Positions 54,428 through 64,000 of a DNA stretch of 64,000 nucleotides are shown here, in pieces. Within the stretch, counting starts at the first letter, position 1; each line of letters starts with the position of its first letter. A program made the translations under genes and the position numbers. This DNA comes from Dendrobium chrysotoxum (Eukaryota > Streptophyta > Magnoliopsida > Asparagales > Orchidaceae), in the NCBI GenBank assembly GCA_019925795.1, contig CM034300.1, forward strand, positions 57,518,873-57,582,872, in the 5' to 3' direction. The notes beneath the pieces were generated by a model. It was given only the letters and a program-made list of their open reading frames with translations. It was not told where the DNA came from and made no database searches.

Positions 54428-55975
54428 TGTTAAGTGTAAATTATATACTATTTATTATGTTAAAATTTAGAAAAACTATATTATTTTAGTTATGTATGTG
54501 CAGAAAATATTCAGGAGAAGGCAAAATTTCATAAGTGTTGAATGAGCATCGCAACGCCCACTGATTCTGCACTGCAGCATTATCATCTACAACGCCCCAA
54601 CACCAATTCAGACATTGTAGCACCAGGTGCTCTAGAATTTAAGGAAAAATTAATACCCTTATAGAGCTAAGATTGGCATCACAGTGCTTCATATCATCTC
54701 AACACCTGAGTCTCAAGAATTTGATTGTTAGAGCGTTGATCATTATAATATCGTAGCACCAAATTGCACTTTTAAGCATTGTAGTGCTAAACTTTTCTAG
54801 CATCACGATAGAACAATTAACAAAATGAGTAGCTACATCGATTTAACTATTAACCATACAAGGTTAGCACAATACTATGATGGAGTATGCCTAACAGCAT
54901 TGAGGCACTAGTTTATTTTATAACATCGTTGTGCAAACACTTCGTGTGTCGTGCCATCTGAGGCCATTTATGTACAAATTATAAATAGTTTTTTTGTTCT
55001 TTGAAAAAGATTTCTATCATTTTTATTGCAATCTTATACTTTTGAGTGTCTTTCTTTAGTTCCCCCTAAGATTAAAGTCTAAGGGAGGTTACGGAAGGGT
55101 AAGATACTTTCATTTAGAGAATTTAGCCTATATTGTGTAAGCAATTCTATTTGGAAGAAGAACAAGTATCGAGATTATCAATTGATCCTTTCTGGTGATA
55201 TTTATCTTATTAATTCTCATGTAATTTTTCTTATATGAATGAAATGAACATGAGTTTGCTTTTTGGGTTATGCATGTTTGGCTAAATCTCTGGGTTTTAG
55301 GCAAATAATGTAAATGCATATCAAGTACTAATATAAACTCTTGTGCCTTGAATTAATTTATAGATATTTTTAATATCTCCCATTCTTAATTTAATATATA
55401 AAATGGTCATGTGTGTAGTTAATATATAGTGTGATAAATTACCTCGACGGAAGAATATTAGAATAGATAGGAGTATTGAAATGAAATATTGGGATACTTA
55501 GATATATAATTTTAAACATTCTAGGTTTATGGAGATATTATAATTGTAGGAAGACCATAAACCTCTATTTTCACCCCTACAAGCTCAATAGAGTTCTAGG
55601 GATACATATACTCTAATCCATATATAAAGTTAAGTCTCATTAGAAAAATTATTTTATTTTGCATTCATTAGTCCAAAACACTTTATTTATATTAGTATCT
55701 ATTTATCTTACAATTCTCCATTGTGACAAAAGTAAAAAATAATTATTTATTATTCAGTAGGATATATCATTCATCTATATTAGATAATAGTAATTTAATT
55801 GCAATTAAGCAGAATACTAACTTGTGGGATCGACACTTTTCTCTCACTTTATTACTTGATCGACACATATACTTGTGTATCTAGTGGGCTTTTATTATTA
55901 TTTTGATATAAAAAAACCTAAGTATATTCATATTGTATGTTAGCTCTATGTGTAGGTCACTGCATCCCCCCATCA
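54428..55975 (+). repeat. 5' LTR of gypsy element H
   Basis: About 1548 bp, TGTTAAGTG to CCCATCA. It carries many short words of the type GCAYYRCAGYGCY, including the odd palindrome AGCACC-A-GGTGCT (about 54627). It is homologous to the 3' LTR remnant 62063-63054 and, inverted, to the G LTRs. Confidence 0.75.
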
Positions 55976-55981
55976 AATTTT

Positions 55982-55999
55982 TGGCGCCATTGCCGGGGA
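55982..55999 (+). other. Primer binding site of H (tRNA-Asp-like)
   Basis: TGGCGCCATTGCCGGGGA, one base off the common Athila-type site TGGCGCCGTTGCCGGGGA. Confidence 0.9.
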
Positions 56000-56129
56000 A
56001 GTAACATTCATATTATAATTTCAAATTACATTATTGAACTAGTTGTATATTTAGACCTACTTATATCCTATATATTTATTTTGTAATTCTTATTAAAACT
56101 TTTAAAATATATATTATTTATTTAGTTTT

Positions 56130-58090
56130 TATTTTTACTTTTATCATATTATTATTAATTTCTTAATAAATCTAGTAAGAAGCCTTTATTATTTGATTAT
56201 GAGATAGAAAAGGCCCTTACACAAATTCAAAAAAATAAAAAGATCTTAGAGATTTTTGAACTAGTAGAAGATCATGACCATCCTAGACCTCTTAAGGAGT
56301 ATGTTAATCCTATAGTAGAAGAAAGTATAAATAAACCTATTATCAAGGCTAATAACTTTAACTGCAACCTGTCATAATTTGGAGGGTTCAAAATTCTTAG
56401 TTCGGGGGAACTCCTGTTGTGGATCCGAACCTATATTTTGCTAGCTTTCTAGAAATTTATGTAATATTTAAGTATAATGTTGTCAGCAATGATGCTATTT
56501 GACTTAGATTATTCCCATTTTTTTGGCTAAAATGAGGTTGGACTCTTTGCCCCTAGGCTCTATTATCACTTGGAATGAGTTGGTACACAAATTTCTAGCT
56601 AAGTATTTATCACCTTAAAAAACTACCAAGCTTAGGAATGAAATCATATCTTTTTCTTAGTTTGAAGGAGAGTTAATTTATGAAAGTTGGGAGAGATTTA
56701 AGGAAATCCTTAGGAAATTCCCTCGTCATGTTTTACCTGATTGGCTAGTTATTCAGAATTTTTAGAATATACTTGTAGGATCCCTTTGGTCGATCATAGA
56801 TGCAATAGCTAAAAGATCTTTAATATCTAAGAAATTTGTGGAAGCTTATGAATTAATTGAGAAAATGGCTACATATAATTTCTAGTGGCCTTATGATAAA
56901 GTGAATCCTAAGAGAGTACCTGGTGTTTATGAATCATATGCTTTATTTATTTTGACTACTGAGGTAGTTATAATTTTTAAGAAATTAGATGCTAATAGAG
57001 TTAGAACTAGATCACATAGGCATACTATTTACACCAATCCTATGATAAATCCTATTTGTGTGAGCGCCACAACACCTACCCATATAGTGTCATAGCATTA
57101 CCCCTTAAGTCTTAATCAAAGCAATCAATTTAAGAATTGGAAGGCATCTTTGGAAGAGCTAGTAATGCAAATAGGATTTCAATTGCAAGATCAATCTTCA
57201 ACCCTTAGAAAAAAAGAAAATTGGATAAGGCAACTTACTAGTTTGATCAACATCATAAAGTGAAGGAGCAATCCAATAATATCAAGCTTAGGAGTGGGAA
57301 AAATTTAGGAGACCCTTATAAGATCAATGATCAACCTTAAAAAAATGGGTAGAAGATCATGTTGAAGTGAACATCTACTCAACAACCAGAACCCATCAAA
57401 GAACCGATAGACCCATTAGGAAGGTTGTAGAGAGACCACCACCATTTTTTTCCCAAAAGCTGATCAAACAAGATTTAGATAAGTAATTCTATAGGTTTTT
57501 AGAAGTGTTTAAAAAGTTAACCATCAACATACCCTTCTCTGGAGCCTTAGAGTAGATACCCACCTATATTAAATTCATGAAGGACATTCTGAATAAGCAA
57601 ATGAAGTTAGGAGAGTTTGAAACTGTAGCTTTAACTAAGAACTGTAGTATAATTATTGAAAATAAACTTTCTTGAAAAATTGAAAGTCTTGAAGAGCTTC
57701 ACCATTCCCATGATAATAGGAGATAAATTCTATGGTAGAGCTTTGTGTGATTTAGGATCTAGAATTAGTATTATGCCCTTATCCATTTTCAAAATATTAA
57801 ATCTTGGAGAGGTTCAACCCACCAATGTCACCCTCCATCTTGCTAATTGATCTTTCACTTATCCTAAGGGGATGTTAGAAGATATCCTTATTAAAGTAGA
57901 AAAGTTTATTTTTCTTAATGATTTTATTATCTTAGACATAGAAGAGGATATGGACATACCAATTATTTTGGGGAGACCTTTCTTAGCAACAAGAAAATAT
58001 ATGATTGATGTTCACAAAGAGGATATAATTATAAGGGTTTAAGATCAAGAAGTGACCATTAATGTTCCCCAATATATGATAGATTGCAGC
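56130..58090 (+). pseudogene. gag and protease of gypsy element H
   Basis: Degraded plus-strand frame. gag: FGGTPVVDPNLYFASFLEIY, AYELIEKMATYNF and NPKRVPGVYESYALFILTTE. Protease: FLEVFKKLTINIPFSGALE, KLGEFETVALTKN and the catalytic-type motif ALCDLGSRISIMPLSIFK (57656-57850 open), followed by LADRSFTYPKG-like and LGRPFLATRKYMIDVHKEDI. Stops throughout. Confidence 0.85.
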
Positions 58091-58494
58091 ACATATGACC
58101 TTCTCAGAATCACAGTGTTCCTTAGAACTCATCCTTTGATCTCTAAAAAGAATTGTTCAATCTTGATACAATCACATTTAAAGAATTCTTGACTCCTAAA
58201 CCTTGCCTAAATTTTTAAAAACAAGAAATATTTAGCCACTATTTTAATCAAGAGTGCTCTTAAGAGTCTCTCCTCTTAAGATGTGATCATTCATAGAGGC
58301 TTGCATTTATGGACAACTTACAACCCTAGCATAAAAAATAAACCCTACCTTAATCTTAAGGTAGATGAATCGGAAGGTCGAGTATTAGATTAGATTTGTC
58401 AATCAATTGTTTTTTAATTCCACTAGCCTGATGAAACAGGAGGCTGCAGCAGGGATTTAAGGTAGAGATTTAATAGCAGATAAGAGGATAGAAT

Positions 58495-58568
<74 letters not shown>

Positions 58569-59580
58569 TTGATTTTTTCATAGTAAAATTTTTTAAAGAA
58601 TTTTATTGAGAAATGAATAGACCCCTCGTGTGAATTCTCGTGATTCATGCATCCCGTTTTGCGAGTCATTGCTTCAAAACTTGTGCAAAGTTTGTCTTTT
58701 CATTAGCTTGGAGACTCAAGCAATATTATAATCTCTTATATATAATTTCAACTTTTCAAACACAATGGTGAAATCTATTTTCTGAACGGATGATGTTTGG
58801 ACAACATCATGCAACATAGCTTCGTAGTTCATTAGTTTTGATAAATTTTGCTCGATTTGATTGCAAGGGGACCCCCTTACATAAAATCAACATCTTGAAC
58901 ACATCAACGCAATCTGTTTGCTGATTGGAAGTTGTTCGGGCCATTTGGTGCAGTGTTGCTCTTGCTAACGCTCATCGGCCGCCCTCCTTTGATCACATTA
59001 ACTTTTGGAGTATAGGTGGAGGTCAACAACAATGAAATTAAACTAAATAAGGTGATTTAATAGGTGTAAGCTCTAATAATTATATAAACTACCACCATAG
59101 ATTTTATCTTTGAAACACCACAGCGCCAGTCAAACTTAGTCATTAAGCACTATTAAGTAATTAGTTAAATAAATCATATGGATTGAAAGTCACATTATTA
59201 GTTTCTGGTAAGCATTGAAGCATTGGAACTAACACCACAGTGCCACATCATTTTCATCACTGCAGTATTGATAGCATCGCAGTGCTCACCTGATAAGATC
59301 ACCATTACACTAACACATGGCAACACCACAGAGGTGGCCTGTTTCTATAAAGTTGTTTCTAATTTGTAGAACCAGCACCACTACACTGTGTGTCCTGAAT
59401 CATTACAGCATTTAAATTTGACTATTTTGTCATTTAGTGCATGCATTAAGTGTCGCGATGCAATACCTTGTAACGCCTTAACACTTCGATGTTTATAAAT
59501 TGTCATATCATTTTTCATCTCATTTCACCTTGCATTCCATCCATTTCTCCTTCTCTACTCTTAAGCTTCTCTCTATAGCA
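58091..59580 (+). other. Non-coding stretch of H with (AT)n
   Basis: About 1.5 kb with no ORF above noise. It contains an (AT)n run at 58498-58562 and, from about 59110 to 59480, words like CACCACAGCGCC and GCATCGCAGTGCTC also seen in the LTRs. RT, RNase H and integrase would be expected here but are absent. Confidence 0.65.
58498..58562. repeat. (AT)n microsatellite
   Basis: About 32 AT units. Confidence 0.95.
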
Positions 59581-60772
59581 ATGGCTACCAAAATATCAAG
59601 ATCGGGGAAGAAGAGAGCTGCCACCTATGATAAACTCAAATTTATTTCTTAGGCATCCGAGGCTAGGTATATAGAGTGGGAAATCATTATATCTTTGATC
59701 CTTGAACGTGGTTTTATTAACCCAACCCAACCAATCCTTCAAACCATTTCTACTAGAGGTTGGGCTCATTTTTATGAGGAATATTTGTGGTCATTGTTAG
59801 TATAGTGCATGAATTTTTTGCCAACAAACATTAGGCTTTTGATTTTAAATGTTATGTGAGAGGGAGATGGGTACCTTTTGACTCTTCCACTACTAATAGA
59901 GCCCTTAAAGTATAAGATATGGAATTTGATGAATATTTCCTTTTATCCATACACCATTTGATTGCCAAGAAATTTTGGACTTACTTTGTGGACCAAATAG
60001 TGGAGCTAGGTAGAAGATTAGAGAAGAGAAAATCATTAATTTCTCTACATCCTATATTACTCAAATCTCCAAGGCCTTACACTATTTCATCTCTGCACGT
60101 ATTTTCCCTAGCAAGAACATTAGTGAAATAACCAAGGATAGAGCCCTCCTAAATTTTGCCATTCAAAAAGGCTACACTGATAATATTTAAAAGTTGATCC
60201 TGTCTTCTCTTTCATATATTATGAAGGGATCCATTTCAGTGGATCTAGGCCACCCTTTTTTTGTATATGCTTTTTGTGTAGCAGCAGGAGTGAGGGGTGA
60301 TAAAAATGAGGAATAGTTATTTCCCATAGCTGCTCTCACCAGGGGAAAAATACTAAATTTTAAGCAATCAGATAGAGAAGAGAAGGATCCTAGTGAGCCC
60401 AATTCTTCTAAAGGGGAAATGAGTAGTAGCAGTAAGAAGAGTGTCAGGACTCCTAAATCTTTAAGTGATGAGGTGACAGACTTGAGTGGGAAAATGATGA
60501 AGGTGACTCAGTTTTGTGAAGAGTTATTAGACTAGTAATTTGAGATGAAAATGGGGATGGATAATATTATAGACCAACAAGAGAAATACTACCAGTACAC
60601 ATCTAATTTTAATAAGGCTCTTGTTGGAATATTCAGAATTTGTCCATTTGTTCAAAGGCCAGAGCAGTATAAGTTTCCTTTTACACCTGAGTGCCAATCT
60701 TTTGTTTGGCAGCCTGGAGAGAGAGATGAAGAGAAGAAAGAAGATGAGGAAGACCCTAATTCTGAGAGGTAG
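59581..60772 (+). pseudogene. ORF3 of gypsy element H: putative plant transposon protein domain
   Basis: Starts ATG 59581 with MATKISRSGKKRAATYDKLK. Further on: RGWAHFYEEYLW, then after a frameshift EFFANKH, CYVRGRWVPFDSSTTNRALK and EFDEYFLLSIHHLIAKKFW, the pattern of the putative plant transposon protein domain (PF20167), and the acidic C-terminal part (open 60545-60772, with QPGERDEEKKEDEEDPNSER) to TAG 60770-60772. Several stops and frameshifts. In other plant gypsy elements such an ORF accompanies gag-pol; its role is not known. It shares its overall plan with the copia ORF3s in this window. Confidence 0.75.
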
Positions 60773-61014
60773 GCTTGAGAGAGAGTGTGTGTGAGAGAGA
60801 GATTATTAATTTTAGTTTGTTATATTATATTTTCATGTTATTTTAGTTTGCATATTCATTTACAGTCAGGCTGAAGACTTAAAACTCAACATTTTTGGAG
60901 GCAACCCATGTATGTGTGATGCTAGTATCAGTCATGTTAATATAATGTTATGTTATGTTTGTGTTCAACACTTATTTTATACATTTTTTATCACGCATAT
61001 GAAAGTATGTGTTT
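60773..61014 (+). other. H sequence after ORF3
   Basis: Non-coding; a GA-rich run (60774-60802) and GGAGGCAACCCATG (about 60898) resembling the motif beyond pol in G. Confidence 0.5.
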
Positions 61015-61325
61015 CACTACAGGAAAATCATCTATTACTAGTGGCATTTTCCAGCGGTAATTCATCATTTTCCGAAAGATTGTGAATTTACCGGCGGCTT
61101 TCCGATGAAAATTTTTTCACCGGTAAAAGCCACATAGGAAAAAATTTTCCAGCGGCCTTTTCCTGCGAAAAATTATTTTTGAACACTATCCAGCAATATT
61201 AGGCTGTCAAAAAATTAAAAAAAAACAATTAAAAAAAATTGCCCGCTGCCCTCCCCTGGCTGCCTGGATGCCTTCCCGCCAGCTACCAGAGGACTTCGCG
61301 CGTTGCCCGGTGACCTTCCTGGCTT
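61015..61325 (+). mobile_element. Left end of a second CACTA element, fragment
   Basis: Starts with CACTACAGGAAAATCATC and continues with subterminal words CCAGCGG, CCGGCGGC and GGAAAAATTTTCC typical of CACTA ends. The matching right end (TTTTCCTGTAGTG) was not found in the window. The right limit is approximate, where C/G-rich sequence (CTTCGCGCGTTGCCC) gives way to A/T-rich sequence. Confidence 0.65.
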
Positions 61326-62062
61326 GACTATTATCTTAATTTAATTTAATAAGCTATACCTTTATGAATTTAACTTTTTAAATTATAAGATGAATAATTA
61401 GTATTAAAATTAGATATAAGGGGATTAAAATTTAAAATCATAACTAACCTTAATATGAAATTAGTAATCTCATCAAGTCTGCATATTAAAATTATTAAAA
61501 TTATATGAGAATCCTAAAGTAGAAGCTGATATTCAAAATTATTTATTATATAGTCCACAAAAGAAAAATAAAAAAAACTATAAATAGTTCTTAAAAAGAA
61601 AAAGAAATGAAAAATATCAAAAGAAAAAGATGAGTACATTCAAAAATTGGTATCAGTGAAAGCTTAAGATTTGAAATATAATCTTATATAAAAATTATAA
61701 AGGATAAGATGTGAGAGCTAATACAAGGGATGGTGAACTAATGAAAGTATAATTTTAACAATAACCATATCCAATTATTAAAACTACATTATTCACTTCA
61801 ACATTCGAAAGTTAATGATTAAATATATAACATATAATTTCAAATTAGGTAAAAATAAGAATGATTGATTATGTTTAGTTATTGATATTTTTTGAAACTA
61901 GAAGTATAGGTGTGATTCATTTTTATTAATTCTAGGTAGTAATGTATTATTCTATATTTTAGTAATTTTATATTTTTATTTTTTATTTTGGCTAATCACT
62001 TAATCAAAATTACAAACTTTAATTTTATTAAAGACAAAAAAGAGTTTAAGTTGAAGATGATT
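61326..62062 (+). other. A/T-rich sequence before the H 3' LTR
   Basis: No gene. A purine-rich stretch (AAAGACAAAAAAGAG, about 62031-62045) just before the LTR could be the polypurine tract of H. Confidence 0.5.
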
Positions 62063-63054
62063 TGATAAGTATAAATAATATTATATTTTATATGTTAATT
62101 TATTAGTGAAAATGTGTTACTTTAGTTATACTTGTATAGGAAAATAAACAAAAATGGACAAAATTTTCAATTATAATACAGTGTTACGGCGATGGACAGT
62201 ATACTGCCACAGCGCCATCATTAACACTACTAGAGCACCAAATATGAGCATAGTGGTGCCCAGTCTTTGTTTAACAGTGCTGCAGTGTTAGAGAAATTAA
62301 CACTGTAAAGCCCAACCTCTATCTGCATAGAGCCACAATGCCAAATTCTAGCACCGCCAAGATAAGAGGAGTGTCATGTGGATGCCACAACGCTCACCTG
62401 TCAGCAGCACCACGGTGCTATAGCTATAATCATTAAGTCCATAATCTGCCTATGAAGCAATGTGTTGATTCATTAAATAGCATGTCCATATCAACAAGAG
62501 CTGTAGCTAAGGAAACCCTTCAGCGCTGTGGCATTAACTTATTTTATAGGTGCCACAGTGCAAGTGTCTCGAGCATTACGGTGCCAGAATCTATTTTTTA
62601 TATTTTTTATAAATAGTCTATTTGTAATGTTAGTAGAGGAGTTTAGTCACTTATTTAATTTCAATCTTTATAGTGCTTCTCTAATTTTTTTATAGGAGTG
62701 ACAACTAAAAAAATTTAGAGAAGTGCTAGATACATTCTATTAGAGTGTTTGACTTGTATTTGTGGAAGCAATTGTATAAGTTCAAGGATGAGTGTAGAGG
62801 AGTCTATCTAGTGATGTCTTTTCTTCTATACTTTCTTTTTTATGTAATTAATGAAAATGAATTTGTTTCACTTATTCTTCATGTCTGGATAAATTCTCTA
62901 ATTTTGAATTGATGGTGTAAATGGAATATGGAGTATTAATAAATTATATTCATTAATAATATCATGATATTTTTAATATACTAGGTCTTTATTTAATATA
63001 TATATATATATATATATAGTGGCCATATATATAGTTAATATCAAGTGTAATGTG
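62063..63054 (+). repeat. 3' LTR of gypsy element H, interrupted by F
   Basis: Aligns with 54428-55430 of the 5' LTR (TGATAAGTATAAAT start, ATAAATAG-TTTTTT region, TGGTGCC words, AGTTAATAT-AGTGT end). It contains GCACCACGGTGC palindromes (about 62410) and a TA run near 62999-63018. At 63055 it is cut by copia LTR F. Confidence 0.75.
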
Positions 63055-64000
63055 TGAAAGTTCATTAGGGATATTAAGCCCTTATGAATTAGCCTGAGGC
63101 TAACTAAGAGGGGGGTTAAATTGGTAGTTTTAAAAATTCTTAAGCAAAAGTAATTGTGAAATCCTTTTTGAATGTTTTAAAATAAATACAATAGTAAGTT
63201 GATGTGGAGATGATTAATCAACCAAAATAATAACTTTAATCATACGATCATCCACAGGAAAGTAAAGTGCAGAAATTAAAAAGCAGAACAGTAAAAGAAC
63301 GAACACACCAAATTTTATAGTGGTTCGGTCAACTTGACCTACATCCACTCCCTGGAGCCTCCCCTCAGGTATTGCACTAAAACTCAGTGACTCTCTTTCT
63401 GCTCCCACAACAAGGCGGAGAAGCCTTTACAAAAACTCCTTTTCACCAACCCCGATGAGGCAGAGAACCCAAACTCCTTTTGCTTCCTCCTGAAGTAGGT
63501 AGAGAATATCAATCTTCTTGCTGACGATCCTTCCCATAAAGCCACCAAGGAATAAGGGACGATGACTGGAGAAGATGACTCAAATTCAGGCTTGGAGCAA
63601 CCTTTATGAACACCTCACAAAATTCCCTGTCACAAGATTCTCTCTCTCTCCCAAGCTCTCCCTCTCCCTCTCAGGACTCTCTCAGGTGAGGATAGTAGCA
63701 AAAAGTCTTTCCATTAACAAATAAAAGAGCTTAAATACAAGAGCACAAAAATTGCCATAAATTTTAACTTGCTATCAAAGATCGTCCAGGACGATCCTAC
63801 GATCGTCCTGTATAATCCATATAAATTAGCCCCTTTTGGCCTGGACGATCTGGTTCTTCTGGACGATTAGAAGACATGGTTTGTTCTGATCATTCGGGCT
63901 GATCTTGAGATCATCCTGGCCGATTAGTTTTAAATCAGGAATATCATCCAGCACATAGTTCGGGATGTCCAGGAAAAAAGTCTAGATGATCTGTAGAAAA
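63055..64000 (-). repeat. Copia LTR F, partial (continues past window end)
   Basis: Sirevirus-type LTR in minus orientation: the CA end (TGAAAG on plus) at 63055, C-rich tract, CCGAACCACTATAAAATT block at about 63309-63326, 39-bp-type repeats at about 63450-63500, CT-rich leader, and the promoter-proximal palindrome pair at 63781/63802 (21 bp). In this orientation it would be the 3' LTR of an element lying to the right, or a solo LTR. Confidence 0.85.

Larger units (their letters stand above)
54428..63054 (+). mobile_element. Gypsy element H, Athila-like, lacking RT to integrase, with ORF3
   Basis: 5' LTR 54428-55975, tRNA-Asp-like primer site 55982-55999, gag and protease (about 56130-58090), a long non-coding stretch, ORF3 59581-60772 with the putative plant transposon protein domain, a CACTA fragment, and a 3' LTR from about 62063 cut by copia LTR F at 63055. 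No RT, RNase H or integrase is visible, so H is non-autonomous or deleted. Confidence 0.75.

Noticed and set aside
58498..58562. AT run as an origin, scaffold attachment or centromeric signal
   Set aside because: A plain dinucleotide microsatellite with no supporting context.
59581..60772. ORF3 of H as a single-copy host gene
   Set aside because: Stops and frameshifts, position between gypsy protease and LTR, and the transposon-associated domain.

Overview
This window is nuclear DNA from a flowering plant and consists almost entirely of transposable elements stacked inside one another. The evidence is Ty1/copia elements of Sirevirus type (initiator-tRNA-Met primer site, gag with two CCHC knuckles, LTRs dense in palindromes, an extra ORF after pol), Athila-like Ty3/gypsy elements (tRNA-Asp-like primer site) and CACTA DNA transposons. 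I found no host gene, tRNA, rRNA or bacterial-type feature. The species cannot be named from the sequence.

Layout. 1-3421: 5' end of copia element E (minus), inserted in the transposase of CACTA element K (3422-6315, plus). K sits in the left LTR of gypsy element G (minus). G resumes at 6316-8845 (LTR remnant, 3' region, integrase) and again at 48859-53382 (RT, protease, gag, 5' LTR). The roughly 40 kb between them is a nest of copia elements: C (30645-48858, minus) lies in the G reverse transcriptase; B (8846-30644, minus) lies in C; A (13543-23287, minus, young and nearly intact, target duplication GATAA) lies in B; D (33711-44842, plus, target duplication GGCAG) lies in the C pol gene. A deletion at about 8845 removed the left part of C, the outer end of the B 3' LTR and the G RT/RNase H region. 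To the right are a gypsy gag scrap (53383-54427), gypsy element H (54428-63054, plus, without RT, RNase H or integrase, with a third ORF and a broken CACTA end) and the start of a copia LTR (F, 63055-64000) inserted in the H 3' LTR.

How the parts work together. Each copia element has gag (particle protein) and pol (protease, integrase, reverse transcriptase, RNase H) between two LTRs that hold the promoter. B and D also carry a third gene, ORF3, between pol and the 3' LTR. ORF3 has its own upstream block of the same palindromes that fill the LTR U3 regions. A lacks ORF3 and is nevertheless the youngest copy, so ORF3 does not look essential for transposition.

The most notable pattern is the palindrome code. 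Fifteen-base dyads built from half-sites ATCGTCC or ATCGTAC around one central base occur in pairs. In the A LTR all seven pairs have exactly 21 bp start to start, two turns of the helix, and the pairs recur about every 94-118 bp. The 21-bp pair next to the promoter is kept in A, B, C and F and also occurs upstream of ORF3 in B and D. ORF3 and its palindrome block lie on different sides of a hairpin array in B and D, as if they move as one cassette.
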